Below, in pieces: positions 36,747 through 45,205 of a stretch of DNA of 64,000 nucleotides. Positions within the stretch are counted from its first letter, which is position 1. Each line of letters begins with the position of its first letter. Source of the DNA: Mechercharimyces sp. CAU 1602. Its GTDB lineage: Bacteria > Bacillota > Bacilli > Thermoactinomycetales > JANTPT01. A program made the translations under genes and the position numbers. The notes under the pieces were generated by a model, which saw nothing but the letters and a program-made list of their open reading frames with translations, was not told the DNA's origin and ran no database searches. The stretch spans positions 1 through 64,000 of the forward strand of contig NZ_JANTPT010000002.1 in NCBI RefSeq assembly GCF_024753565.1, given 5' to 3'.

Positions 36747-36787
36747 TAGGAAAAAACCTTCCCAATACACATAAAGAGAAGGTTTTT
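36747..36787 (-). terminator. Terminator of the second tRNA array
   Basis: GAAGGTTTT pairs with AAAACCTTC around a 16-base loop and ends in a T run on the minus strand, four bases after the tRNA-Lys CCA. Confidence 0.8.
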
Positions 36788-36790
36788 ATT

Positions 36791-36866
36791 TGGTGAGCCA
36801 TGCAGGATTCGAACCTGCGACACCCTGATTAAAAGTCAGGTGCTCTACCAACTGAGCTAATGGCTC
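36791..36866 (-). tRNA. tRNA-Lys(TTT)
   Basis: Cloverleaf with encoded CCA. Acceptor GAGCCAT/ATGGCTC; anticodon loop CTTTTAA, giving TTT. Last gene of the second array. Confidence 0.97.
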
Positions 36867-36889
36867 GAGACAAAAAAAATAAACATCAT

Positions 36890-36964
36890 TGGCTGGGGCG
36901 GCAGGGATCGAACCTGCGCATGACGGAGTCAAAGTCCGTTGCCTTACCGCTTGGCTACACCCCA
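36890..36964 (-). tRNA. tRNA-Gln(TTG)
   Basis: Cloverleaf with encoded CCA. It has the U1-A72 start typical of bacterial tRNA-Gln (TGGGGTG). Anticodon loop CTTTGAC, giving TTG. Confidence 0.96.
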
Positions 36965-36982
36965 ACAATATTAATAATGAAG

Positions 36983-37059
36983 TGGGGCGACTAATGGGAA
37001 TCGAACCCACGAATGCCGGAGCCACAATCCGGTGCGTTAACCACTTCGCCATAGCCGCC
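36983..37059 (-). tRNA. tRNA-His(GTG)
   Basis: Cloverleaf with encoded CCA and the extra G-1 opposite C73 that marks tRNA-His. Anticodon loop TTGTGGC, giving GTG. Confidence 0.96.
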
Positions 37060-37069
37060 TCAATATAAA

Positions 37070-37145
37070 TGGCGGAGCTGACGGGATTCGAACCCGCGAT
37101 CTCCTGCGTGACAGGCAGGCATGTTAACCCCTACACCACAGCTCC
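37070..37145 (-). tRNA. tRNA-Asp(GTC)
   Basis: Cloverleaf with encoded CCA. Acceptor GGAGCTG/CAGCTCC; anticodon loop CTGTCAC, giving GTC. Confidence 0.97.
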
Positions 37146-37166
37146 GCGTTACAATAAGTGTTGCAA

Positions 37167-37242
37167 TGGTGGACGATGACGGGTTCGAACCGCCGACCCC
37201 CTGCTTGTAAGGCAGGTGCTCTCCCAGCTGAGCTAATCGTCC
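37167..37242 (-). tRNA. tRNA-Val(TAC)
   Basis: Cloverleaf with encoded CCA. Acceptor GGACGAT/ATCGTCC; anticodon loop CTTACAA, giving TAC. Confidence 0.97.
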
Positions 37243-37254
37243 ATAATAAATTTT

Positions 37255-37330
37255 TGGTGACCCGTAGGGGATTCGAACCCCTGCATGCCAGCGTGAAAGG
37301 CTGGTGTGTTCACCGCTTCACCAACGGGCC
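37255..37330 (-). tRNA. tRNA-Glu(TTC)
   Basis: Cloverleaf with encoded CCA. Acceptor GGCCCGT/ACGGGTC with one G-U pair; anticodon loop CTTTCAC, giving TTC. Confidence 0.97.
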
Positions 37331-37354
37331 AAATAAAATATTGTCACTTCGTTA

Positions 37355-37447
37355 TGGCGGAGAGAGCGGGATTCGAACCCGCGCGGGATCTTACGACCCC
37401 CTAACGGTTTAGCAAACCGTCCTCTTCGGCCTCTTGAGTATCTCCCC
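37355..37447 (-). tRNA. tRNA-Ser(GCT)
   Basis: Class II cloverleaf with a long variable arm and encoded CCA. Anticodon stem ACGGT/ACCGT, loop TTGCTAA, giving GCT. First gene of the second array. Confidence 0.97.
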
Positions 37448-37547
37448 ATGCATTTGGCAAATATAACTAACGAACTGTTGCTTGTCCGCGTAAATGTGTT
37501 GCGCCTTTGCTAGGAGGAAGAGATTTCTCTTCCGAGCGACATTTTTT

Positions 37548-37576
37548 ATTATACGCTACTTTACAGTTAAATGCAA
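37548..37576 (-). promoter_or_regulatory. Proximal promoter of the second tRNA array
   Basis: The minus strand has TTGCAT (37576-37571), a 17-bp spacer and TATAAT (37553-37548), with GTCG eight nucleotides after the -10 box. Confidence 0.88.
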
Positions 37577-37661
37577 GCACTTCTTTTAAAAAATATTTTA
37601 ATCCTTCTTATCTGCTAATTGCTTAATGCTGGTAAATCCCTGGTCTCAAGCGACTTTTATA

Positions 37662-37690
37662 ATTTAACATATAACATGAAAAGATGTCAA
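37662..37690 (-). promoter_or_regulatory. Distal promoter of the second tRNA array
   Basis: The minus strand has TTGACA (37690-37685), a 17-bp spacer and TTAAAT (37667-37662), with GTCG eight nucleotides further on. The shared GTCG supports this otherwise weak -10 box. The two-promoter layout mirrors the rRNA operon. Confidence 0.7.
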
Positions 37691-37930
37691 CACCCTGCTT
37701 AATATTTTTTTTACACACTCCCAAAAACAAGATATTTACACCCTCAAGGTAGGAAGCCCAGCACATAGGAGCGTTCTCCTATGGAAAGTTCGACCGTATT
37801 CTGGTATCTTATTCATATGAGCGAAAACTCATTAAACTAATGGATGCAATTTTATCGTATCAAATTTTAACGTATCCTATATAAAATAACCCTATTTACG
37901 CACTCAATAACCATATTCCTGTCCTTACTA

Positions 37931-37959
37931 TTGACCTGGTACTAAAAAACAATTAATCT
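37931..37959 (+). promoter_or_regulatory. spo0M promoter
   Basis: TTGACC (37931-37936), a 17-bp spacer and TAATCT (37954-37959) lie 38 bp before the spo0M start. B. subtilis spo0M uses sigma-H; I see no good sigma-H match here. Confidence 0.65.
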
Positions 37960-37996
37960 ATTGAACGTAATCACTTGTAAATGATCAGGAGGATGA

Positions 37997-38725
37997 TTGG
38001 CATCCATGACTGTACAAACCGTGTCTAGTCTCCAACTAGACGGGACCATTGTGGATACGAAGTTAGACAAAACACATTATCGCCAAGGTGAATGGGTACT
38101 CGGAGAGGTAATCATCTCTTCAGATATCGCCACTTCGTTGGAAAATATCACTCTATCCTTAGTCATTCCTATGGGAACCCAAGCAGAAGAAGAGTACTTG
38201 ATGGCAGATTATCTTCTAACTGAGTCGGTTCAGGTAGAAGCAAATAAAACGGTACATATTCCCTTCCGCTTTGAACTCCCTTGGGATACACCGGTAACGC
38301 TCGATCAGTACCCCATCTTCATAAGAACGGATATTCAATCCGGCGAGGAGTACTATCTGTCGGAGATGGGTGAGATTGAAATCTTTCCACATCCTTTGGT
38401 AGAAAATGTGCTGGGTGTAATGGAACAACAAGCATTTCAACTTTTTAATGTAGAGTACAACTTTAATAAAGAGACGGAAATGCATCCCTTCGCTCAAGAG
38501 TTTACTTTCCAACCTCCGGAGTCCATCACACAGGATCTGGCCGAAACCAAGGTGATTTTTGATCCTATTGATGAAGAGGAGAAGGTAGACATTCGTATCG
38601 AACTACTTAGTCCGCAACAGGAGTCGACCCAATTCCAACTATTAGTAAACAAAACAAACCATGATGCGAGTCAGTTTGAAGATCAACTCATTCATATTCT
38701 TAACGAGTATCTACAAATTAGCTGA
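37997..38725 (+). CDS. spo0M: Sporulation-control protein Spo0M (arrestin-like)
   Basis: The 242-residue protein matches the Spo0M family, with an arrestin-like beta-sandwich. It has the conserved TKLDKTHYRQGEWVLGEVII opening, then IPFRFELPWDTPVT and a long C-terminal beta domain. Spo0M affects sporulation and cell morphology and is cytoplasmic or membrane-associated. AGGAGG lies just upstream. Both TTG 37997 (spacing 4) and ATG 38006 (spacing 13) are possible starts. A single gene with its own promoter and a strong terminator. Confidence 0.9.
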   Translation: MASMTVQTVSSLQLDGTIVDTKLDKTHYRQGEWVLGEVIISSDIATSLENITLSLVIPMGTQAEEEYLMADYLLTESVQVEANKTVHIPFRFELPWDTPVTLDQYPIFIRTDIQSGEEYYLSEMGEIEIFPHPLVENVLGVMEQQAFQLFNVEYNFNKETEMHPFAQEFTFQPPESITQDLAETKVIFDPIDEEEKVDIRIELLSPQQESTQFQLLVNKTNHDASQFEDQLIHILNEYLQIS

Positions 38726-38780
38726 CAAAACGTGGGTTCACACCACCATACTATGAACTCTTTCTTATTTCTTCTCACAG

Positions 38781-38820
38781 AAATCGCTCTGCTAAAGTAA
38801 ATGCTTTAGCAGAGCGATTT
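38781..38820. terminator. Terminator between spo0M and the convergent unknown gene
   Basis: A perfect 17-bp stem (38781-38797 with 38804-38820) with a six-base loop. The plus-strand tail TTTCTTATT is moderately T-rich. Confidence 0.85.
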
Positions 38821-38824
38821 CTTA

Positions 38825-39277
38825 TTATCCTTCAATATTCTTCTCTTCCCCCACTTTTTTCTCCATCACCTTTAATATCCGTTGAAGCTCTACCTTCATT
38901 TTTTGTACCCGTTTTGCTCGGCTTTCCCACGGAAATTCCATCGTCTGCACCATCACTTCACCCATGCGGCGCTCATCGTAATGAAGGAACTTGGTCACTT
39001 GTTCCAACACACCAACTAAATCATGCAACTCTTCATAAGTTAGACGGACTACATCCTCTTCATCGGTATACTCCTGCACCGCTTCTTCCTCCTCTGTTTC
39101 TGTACTTGTCAGTTTCGATGATACCTGTACCACGTATACCTCCGTGTCTTTCATCACTAATTGAAAGCCTTGATCCTCCGCTTCGATTCGCTGAATCGGT
39201 CGTTCGCTCTCTTCCATTCCTTCCAAATCAGCTACGATCAATTGGAGCATCCATTGGATCACTCCTTGCTCCCCCAT
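38825..39277 (-). CDS. Acidic hypothetical protein
   Basis: The protein of about 150 residues is not recognised. It is acidic, with an internal Glu/Thr-rich stretch (TETEEEEAVQEYTDEEDVV), helical flanks, no signal peptide and no membrane segment. Three successive ATG codons (39283-39277) follow GGGGAGAGGG; the last has the best spacing. It lies divergent from the ThiF/MoeB gene. The C-terminus is basic and helical (SRAKRVQKMKVELQRILKVM). It may act in a complex, but nothing shows its function. Confidence 0.6.
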   Translation of the reverse strand: MGEQGVIQWMLQLIVADLEGMEESERPIQRIEAEDQGFQLVMKDTEVYVVQVSSKLTSTETEEEEAVQEYTDEEDVVRLTYEELHDLVGVLEQVTKFLHYDERRMGEVMVQTMEFPWESRAKRVQKMKVELQRILKVMEKKVGEEKNIEG

Positions 39278-39381
39278 CATCATCACCCTCTCCCCGCTCA
39301 ATCACAGCTATTGCTCATTCAGTTATAATAGATTAAGAGAGCGAATGCTCTATTATTTCTTGATTATAGGTAGGTGAAACC

Positions 39382-40413
39382 ATGTCTTTACAAGATCGTT
39401 ATTCTCGCCAAACACTTTTCCCATCCATTGGATTTGACGGTCAAGCTAAATTACAAGCAGCACGCGTCACCATCGTTGGCCTCGGAGCTCTAGGAAGTGC
39501 TAGTGCCAATCATCTAGTACGAGCAGGCGTGGGACATGTTCATCTCATTGATCGCGATTTTGTCGAGCACAGCAATTTACAGCGACAAATGCTCTACGAC
39601 GAACAAGATGCTCATCAACGACTTCCCAAAGCGATAGCGGCTAGAAATAAATTGTCCGCCATCAATAGCGATGTCCGTCTCACTGCAGATGTTATAGATC
39701 TTACCTGGCAAAATAGTGAACAACTCTTACAAAATGCTGACCTTATCATTGATGGATCGGATAATTTTACGGTACGCTACCTACTCAATGATATCAGTGT
39801 GAAACACAAGATTCCTTGGATATATGGTGGAGCGGTAAGTGCTCATGGATCATACTTCTTCATCCGACCTGGAATAACCCCCTGCCTCACCTGTCTTTTC
39901 CCCCAACCGCCGGAAGCAGGGGCCGGAGAGACTTGCGATACTGCAGGTGTGATCGGACCGATCATCCATGTAATTGCCTCTTATCAAGTGACAGAAGCTC
40001 TGAAATGGCTTGTTGGCGATATCAACTCTCTAGATAATCGCTACCATCATTTTGATCTGTGGAGTAATCACCATTCTTCCTTTTCAGTGCAAGCAAAACG
40101 TAATCCCATTTGCCCAACTTGCGTTAAGCACCAATATCATCACCTACAACCCAACGATACATCTGCCGATTTCGTTTCTCTGTGCGGACGAAACAGCATT
40201 CAATTCACCCCTGCCAAGCGCCCTTCGCTCTCACTAACTGAGATAGCCACAAAACTTGCACCCGTAGCCCGCTTGGAACAAAACGCATTCCTGCTTAGAG
40301 CCGACTTCGGTGAGCATCAGTTAGTTATTTTTCCAGATGGTCGCATCCTCATTCAAGGAACAGATGACCCTGCGCTTGCCCGATCGTTTATCTCCAAGTA
40401 TATCGGATACTAG
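39382..40413 (+). CDS. ThiF/MoeB/HesA family adenylyltransferase
   Basis: The 343-residue enzyme has the E1-like fold: TIVGLGALGSASANHLVRAGVG (ATP site), LIDRDFVEHSNLQRQ, SDNFTVRYLLND and the GETCDTAGVIGP Cys loop. Zinc ligands lie in CLTC and CPTC. It adenylates the C-terminal Gly-Gly of ThiS- or MoaD-like sulfur carriers. About 75 residues after the zinc site form an extra C-terminal domain. No thiS, thiG, moaD or moaE gene is near, so thiamin and molybdopterin roles cannot be separated. AGGTG precedes the ATG. Confidence 0.88.
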   Translation: MSLQDRYSRQTLFPSIGFDGQAKLQAARVTIVGLGALGSASANHLVRAGVGHVHLIDRDFVEHSNLQRQMLYDEQDAHQRLPKAIAARNKLSAINSDVRLTADVIDLTWQNSEQLLQNADLIIDGSDNFTVRYLLNDISVKHKIPWIYGGAVSAHGSYFFIRPGITPCLTCLFPQPPEAGAGETCDTAGVIGPIIHVIASYQVTEALKWLVGDINSLDNRYHHFDLWSNHHSSFSVQAKRNPICPTCVKHQYHHLQPNDTSADFVSLCGRNSIQFTPAKRPSLSLTEIATKLAPVARLEQNAFLLRADFGEHQLVIFPDGRILIQGTDDPALARSFISKYIGY

Positions 40414-40422
40414 TACGTGAAC

Positions 40423-40454
40423 ATAACCGACCTATACAGGTCGGTTATTGTTTG
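40423..40454. terminator. Terminator between convergent ThiF/MoeB and thioredoxin-like genes
   Basis: ATAACCGACCT pairs with AGGTCGGTTAT around a four-base loop (40423-40448), with TTGTTTG after it on the plus strand. Confidence 0.75.
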
Positions 40455-40461
40455 ATCTCTC

Positions 40462-41016
40462 TTACGCTTGCAGGCGATCTTTCATACTGTTATACACAAC
40501 ATCCCAAAGCTTTTCATCCTGCACCAATCTCTCTTTAAATCCGCGATACATCTTCTTCTGTTCTTCTTGGAAGCTAGGATCTTCCGCAGGAGGAAGAGCA
40601 TTGCGCATCTCAGTAACCAACTCTTGTACCTGTGGAGCCCGCGGACCCCAGACAGCAATCTCCTCCCCCGCTTCATTGAGGAGAATAAAGATGGGAATGG
40701 AGCGAGAGGTTCCATTCGTAAGGTACTGATCCATCAAATCCAAATGGTCATCACGGTTGAGACAACGAAGTGATATACCTGCCTCTTCCGCAATGCGAAT
40801 CATCACTGGCATACATAACATTGCATCTCCGCACCAATCCGCGGTTAAGACCACCATCTTCAACTGCTGATCACGCAATGACTGCCACGCTGTACGATCA
40901 GCCTGCGGTACCTGAAATCCTTGGTAGACGGTGAGTAAACCTTCACGATTCACCTTCATTTCATCGATATATTGCTTTACCGTCATGCCTTTATCATGCC
41001 ATATATTTAAATTCAT
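40462..41016 (-). CDS. Thioredoxin-family protein with a spaced Cys pair
   Basis: The 184-residue protein has the thioredoxin fold: LKMVVLTADWCGDAMLCMPV, then the cis-Pro region SRSIPIFILLNEAGEEIAVWG. Instead of CxxC it has C-GDAML-C, five residues between the cysteines. About 45 residues precede the domain (TVKQYIDEMKVNREG) and a helical tail follows. Some Bacillus thioredoxin-family proteins share this layout, and their redox partner is not known to me. The fold is clear; disulfide exchange is uncertain because the spacing differs. Confidence 0.82.
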   Translation of the reverse strand: MNLNIWHDKGMTVKQYIDEMKVNREGLLTVYQGFQVPQADRTAWQSLRDQQLKMVVLTADWCGDAMLCMPVMIRIAEEAGISLRCLNRDDHLDLMDQYLTNGTSRSIPIFILLNEAGEEIAVWGPRAPQVQELVTEMRNALPPAEDPSFQEEQKKMYRGFKERLVQDEKLWDVVYNSMKDRLQA

Positions 41017-41122
41017 TCTTCATCAACCTCTCATCTATGGAATAACACACCTACACACAGCCCCTCATATACTAGGAGCAAAAATAAGTATTTCGATTCG
41101 TGTGATACAAGGAGAGAGCATA

Positions 41123-41260
41123 ATGCCCAAATGGTTAAAAAAACAACTCATGCAAGCCTATTATGGAAAAGACCGTCACCAAATACGTTTTCTCAACGAT
41201 TGTTGGTTTATGTTTAATGAACAAAATAAACAACCGCTGCGACAAGAAATCAAATCATAG
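41123..41260 (+). CDS. cmpA: Cortex morphogenetic protein CmpA
   Basis: The 45-residue protein starts MPKWLKKQLMQAYYGKD and continues RHQIRFLNDCWFMF, matching the CmpA family (MPxWLKxQ...KDxxQI..LNxCWxFY). In B. subtilis CmpA is a 37-residue adaptor that with ClpXP removes SpoIVA and polices spore-envelope assembly in the mother cell. AAGGAG lies eight bases before the ATG. It sits beside tex, as in B. subtilis. The last eight or so residues (NKQPLRQEIKS) extend beyond the B. subtilis length. It is divergent from the thioredoxin-like gene. Confidence 0.9.
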   Translation: MPKWLKKQLMQAYYGKDRHQIRFLNDCWFMFNEQNKQPLRQEIKS

Positions 41261-41281
41261 TGACAGTACTTAGCCCTTCCG

Positions 41282-42157
41282 TTATTCATTCTTCCATACC
41301 TGTAAAAATGGATACGGATTGACAGCCTCCCGGTTCCACGGAACCTTCCCTTCTTGAACGTAAATACCAAAGTGAAGGTGAGACGGAAACTGACCCGTCG
41401 TTCCTTCCGGGCCATAACCTGAATCTCCCACATATCCAATCACATCTTCTTTTTCGATGCGATCCCCTTCCTCGATCCCATCCGCATAGTGATTCATATG
41501 AGCATAATAGTAATAAATCTGCGGATGCTTACTATCGCGAAGTGTGAGGCTCCATCCACCTAATTCATTCCATCCCTTCCTCACAATTGTACCTGCCGTC
41601 ACTGCCACAATCGGGGTTTTGGGTTTGGCAAACATATCTGTTCCTTCATGTTGCCGCTCCCCTCCATATGTGCGAGCTGCTCCCCATGAATCGCTATACT
41701 CAACGGCTGATTCATCTTGCTTCATAAATGGAAATGCATTCTCCTCCGCTAATGAAGCCGCTTGCCACTGATAAGACTTAGCAATTACCCTAGCTTTATC
41801 TGCCTCAGCTGGTGAAAGCTCCTCTTCCAGCCACATAGCAAACGCCTTTTCATCAGAGCCCAGCACTTTCTCCTTATTCGCCAACAACTGGGCACGTTGT
41901 TCAACCTCTTTCCGCTTAACCCCTTCATAAGTAGAAGTTACTTCATCCCAGGCAGCTAAATAAGCCCACGGAACCTTTTTCTCTTTCGCTATTTCCACAT
42001 ATAGAGGGGCTAATTTACCTGGCAATTCCAACTCCCGCACTTCCTGTGCATCTAGGAAGGGGGTGCGGGGGTCTATCCATGCTTTTTCCCACAAAACATA
42101 CCATATACTTCCCCCTAGTATCAGAAGCAACACCAGTAACCTACTCCAACCCCTCAC
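41282..42157 (-). CDS. M23 family peptidase with N-terminal membrane anchor
   Basis: The 291-residue protein has one N-terminal hydrophobic segment (about residues 6-23), a helical middle region and a C-terminal LytM domain. Zinc ligands are in HEGTDMFA (His and Asp) and SHLHFGI (HxH), with YYYAHMNHYADG between them. It probably cleaves peptidoglycan cross-bridges outside the membrane. The middle part is built like a lysozyme-like or helical regulatory domain (PWAYLAAWDEVTSTYEG). The GTG start is used. It lies just downstream of tex in the same direction, so a role in spore or cell wall remodelling is plausible but unproven. Confidence 0.85.
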   Translation of the reverse strand: MRGWSRLLVLLLILGGSIWYVLWEKAWIDPRTPFLDAQEVRELELPGKLAPLYVEIAKEKKVPWAYLAAWDEVTSTYEGVKRKEVEQRAQLLANKEKVLGSDEKAFAMWLEEELSPAEADKARVIAKSYQWQAASLAEENAFPFMKQDESAVEYSDSWGAARTYGGERQHEGTDMFAKPKTPIVAVTAGTIVRKGWNELGGWSLTLRDSKHPQIYYYYAHMNHYADGIEEGDRIEKEDVIGYVGDSGYGPEGTTGQFPSHLHFGIYVQEGKVPWNREAVNPYPFLQVWKNE

Positions 42158-42163
42158 CTATAT

Positions 42164-44326
42164 CTATCTCCCTTTTTCACGCTCGTTTTCTACTGGAATC
42201 ATCGCTAACCCAACACGTTGTCGCTCCTCATCTACTTCCAATACCCATACATCGACAATATCACCGACTGCCACTACATCGAGAGGATGACGAACAAAAC
42301 GGTCACTAAGCTTAGAAATATGGACAAGCCCATCATTTTTTAATCCAATGTCTACAAAAGCACCAAAGTCAACCACGTTACGCACGGTGCCCTTTAACTT
42401 TAACCCCTGTGTCAGGTCCTCTAGTTGAAGTACATCGGATCGCAAGATGGGGGCAGGCATCTGATCACGAGGATCTCTACCTGGACGAATTAGCGCTTCT
42501 AATATGTCCCTCATCGTTGGTAAACCGCATTCCAACTCTTCTGCCAGGCGATGCGGATCTGCCGCACGCACTTTTTGTTGGAACGCAGGCGTCCCAATAT
42601 CAGCAATATTCATCCCCCAAATGGTGAGCAATGCTTGCACAATAGTGTATGATTCCGGATGAATCGGTGTTTTATCCCGCGCATCCTCACCATCCATAAT
42701 TCGCAGAAACCCAATACACTGCTCATATGTCTTCGCCCCTAATCTCGGTACTTTCTTCAGCTCTTTCCGATTTGAAAAGGAGCCTTCCTCCTCACGCATA
42801 CGCACAATATTGTTAGCGACAGAAGCCGATATCCCTGCTACATATTGCAATAATGCAGACGAAGCCGTGTTGACATCTACACCTACATGATTTACAGCCG
42901 ATTCCACCACGGTGGTCAAACTTTGTTCTAACTGCTTTTGTGACACATCATGCTGATACTGCCCCACCCCTATTGCTTTAGGGTCAATTTTAACCAATTC
43001 AGCCAGAGGATCTTGTAGGCGACGAGCAATAGAGATAGCGCTCCTCTCAGCCACATCCAAATCAGGAAATTCTTCACGAGCACGTTTTGAAGCTGAATAT
43101 ACACTAGCCCCTGCTTCATTCACCATCACATAATGTAATGGACGATCCACCTCCGGAAACAGATCCGCCACAAATTGCTCAGTCTCTCTAGAAGCAGTAC
43201 CATTGCCGATCGCAAACAAATCTACGTTCCACTTGGCAATACACTCTTTCATTCTTCTTTTTGCCTCATCCACGCGTGCATGTGGTTTAGTCGGATAAAT
43301 AACACCATACTCCATTACCTTCCCTGTCGGATCAACTACTGCCCATTTACAACCTGTACGGTATGCTGGATCTAAAGCAAGTACCCACTTCCCACGAATA
43401 GGGGGTTGCAATAACAATTTGCGTAGATTTTCTGAGAAAATATGTATCGCTTGTGTTTCCGCTTTTTCTGTTAAAGCTGCTCGAATCTCCCGTTCAATCG
43501 CAGGAGCGAGCAAACGCTTATAACCATCCTCCAGAGCTTCTTGCAAATAACGATGAGGAAACTGTTGATTAAAGAACAACTTAGCAATATGACGAAAGAT
43601 CTCCTCTTCTTCCACTACTGCTTTCACCCGCAGAAAATCCTCTCGCTCCCCACGATTGACGGCCAAAATACGATGGGGTGGTGCTTTTTTGATTGGCTCA
43701 TGCCAATCATAGTACATCTCATACACACTCTCGAGCTCTTTATCTTTTGCTGTAGACGAGAGCACGCCCACGTCCCATGTGTGTGTGCGCAACCATTGTC
43801 GGATCTTAGCATCATCTGAGATGCGCTCCGCAATGATATCCATCGCCCCTGCCAAAGCATCCTCCACTGTGGCTACTTCCTGCTCTTCATTCACATATTG
43901 CTGTGCCTCTACTTCCCCTGCTTCCGCTTCTGTCGTCTTTAATAAAAATTCTGCCAGTGGTTCTAAACCGCGTTCTTTAGCTTTAGAGGCTCTTGTTTTC
44001 CGTTTCTGCTTATACGGACGATATAGATCCTCCACTTCCTGAAGTTTCTGGGCTTGTTCGATATGACGGCGAAGGTCATCACTTAATTTCCCTTGTTCTT
44101 CAATTAAGCGTAAAACTTCTTGTTTTCGTTGATGTAACTGAACCATGTACTGATAACGATCATCAATGGCTCGCAATTGCTCCTCGTCCAATTCTCCCGT
44201 TCGTTCTTTTCGATAGCGTGCAATAAAAGGGATCGTGTTTCCATCTTCTATCATGGCGATACAGGCAGCCACGTATTTTTCTTCAAATTCCATCTCTGTC
44301 GCAATTTGTTGGTAAATCTGTTTCAT
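42164..44326 (-). CDS. tex: Tex family S1 RNA-binding transcription accessory protein
   Basis: The 720-residue protein has the Tex N-terminal helical domain (EDGNTIPFIARYRKERTGELDE), a YqgF RNase H-like domain (about 305-430, with LALDPAYRTGCKWAVVDPTGK), helix-hairpin-helix motifs (NTASSALLQYVAGIS, KVPRLGAKTYEQCIGFLRI) and a C-terminal S1 domain (GTVRNVVDFGAFVDIGLKND). It binds nucleic acids and influences transcription. The ATG at 44326 gives the usual length and N-terminus (B. subtilis about 719 residues), though its ribosome site is weak; longer in-frame forms add an unconserved leader. Confidence 0.95.
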   Translation of the reverse strand: MKQIYQQIATEMEFEEKYVAACIAMIEDGNTIPFIARYRKERTGELDEEQLRAIDDRYQYMVQLHQRKQEVLRLIEEQGKLSDDLRRHIEQAQKLQEVEDLYRPYKQKRKTRASKAKERGLEPLAEFLLKTTEAEAGEVEAQQYVNEEQEVATVEDALAGAMDIIAERISDDAKIRQWLRTHTWDVGVLSSTAKDKELESVYEMYYDWHEPIKKAPPHRILAVNRGEREDFLRVKAVVEEEEIFRHIAKLFFNQQFPHRYLQEALEDGYKRLLAPAIEREIRAALTEKAETQAIHIFSENLRKLLLQPPIRGKWVLALDPAYRTGCKWAVVDPTGKVMEYGVIYPTKPHARVDEAKRRMKECIAKWNVDLFAIGNGTASRETEQFVADLFPEVDRPLHYVMVNEAGASVYSASKRAREEFPDLDVAERSAISIARRLQDPLAELVKIDPKAIGVGQYQHDVSQKQLEQSLTTVVESAVNHVGVDVNTASSALLQYVAGISASVANNIVRMREEEGSFSNRKELKKVPRLGAKTYEQCIGFLRIMDGEDARDKTPIHPESYTIVQALLTIWGMNIADIGTPAFQQKVRAADPHRLAEELECGLPTMRDILEALIRPGRDPRDQMPAPILRSDVLQLEDLTQGLKLKGTVRNVVDFGAFVDIGLKNDGLVHISKLSDRFVRHPLDVVAVGDIVDVWVLEVDEERQRVGLAMIPVENEREKGR

Positions 44327-44422
44327 TTCCACACTCGGTTCACTACTTTCTATCTCTAATTCCACCTCCCTCTCATCATACCGAAAGGAGTACAAACGAC
44401 GCAAACAAATAAAGCCATCTGC

Positions 44423-45205
44423 TCAGATGACTTCAGACGGCTCTGAATTGATGGCTTCACGCAATTTGTGCAATGCCTTGCGCTGCAAACGCGAAACATG
44501 CATTTGTGAGATCCCTAACGCTTCTCCCGCTTGCTTTTGACTATGGTTTTCAAAAAAGGTAAGCTGTAAAATCTTCTGCTCCCGCTCCGATAAAATCTGA
44601 AATGCTTTTTCCAAAATCATACGCTGATCTACTTGCTCAAAAGAGATATCCTGCTCTCCTACAAGATCGAGCAGCGTAATTTGACTTCCATCACTACCTG
44701 CTTCAATGGGACTATCCACAGAGACTGCATTGTAGCTGCGTCCCATCTCCATCGCTTCTAATACTTCTTCCTCACGAACCTGGAGATGTTCTGCAATCTC
44801 TGCCACCTGTGGAGAGCGTTGATTTAATGTAGTCAACTCCTCCACGGCACGCTTAATACGAGGACCCAGCTCTTTAATACGCCGTGGCACATGAACACTC
44901 CACGTTTTATCCCGCATATGACGCTTGATCTCACCTACGATTGTAGGGATCGCGAAGCTTTCAAACGTATGTCCATATGTTGTATCAAAGCGTTTCAGAG
45001 CCGCTAATAAGCCGATCATCCCAACTTGATACAGATCCTCATATGGTTCCGCACCACGTGAAAACTTTGCCGCCATATTAGAAACAAGTCCTTGATAGTG
45101 CTTAACCAGCTCTTCCTGTAATCCCGGATCCTCTTCTTCCTGATAGCGAACAATCTTTTCTTTAATCGATTCTTTAGTAAGATTTTGTCTCGGAGATTGC
45201 GACAT
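44423..45205 (-). CDS. sigB: RNA polymerase sigma factor SigB
   Basis: The 260-residue protein is a group 3 sigma factor of the SigB/SigF/SigG type. Region 2 has YEDLYQVGMIGLLAALKRFD, YGHTFESFAIPTIVGEIKRH and RDKTWSVHVPRRIKEL; region 4 has LSEREQKILQLTFFENHSQK and QAGEALGISQMHVSRLQRKA. The gene order rsbU-rsbV-rsbW before it identifies it as SigB rather than SigF. The ATG at 45205 follows GGTGGAG and overlaps rsbW by 32 nt. No rsbX follows; tex is next, transcribed in the same direction. Confidence 0.93.
   Translation of the reverse strand: MSQSPRQNLTKESIKEKIVRYQEEEDPGLQEELVKHYQGLVSNMAAKFSRGAEPYEDLYQVGMIGLLAALKRFDTTYGHTFESFAIPTIVGEIKRHMRDKTWSVHVPRRIKELGPRIKRAVEELTTLNQRSPQVAEIAEHLQVREEEVLEAMEMGRSYNAVSVDSPIEAGSDGSQITLLDLVGEQDISFEQVDQRMILEKAFQILSEREQKILQLTFFENHSQKQAGEALGISQMHVSRLQRKALHKLREAINSEPSEVI

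Larger units (their letters stand above)
36486..36790. other. Region between the two tRNA arrays
   Basis: It holds the promoter of the first array (36555-36583) and the terminator of the second (36747-36787). Between them, 36584-36746, I see no gene or further element. Confidence 0.6.
37448..37996. other. Non-coding region between the tRNA array and spo0M
   Basis: This 549-bp region holds two promoters for the tRNA array and one for spo0M. It also contains a perfect eight-bp hairpin, CATAGGAG-cgtt-CTCCTATG at 37764-37783, without a T run, whose role is unknown. No gene is visible. Confidence 0.6.

Noticed and set aside
44327-44404. 26-codon extension of tex
   Set aside because: The ATG at 44326 yields the usual Tex start and length; the extension is not family-like.
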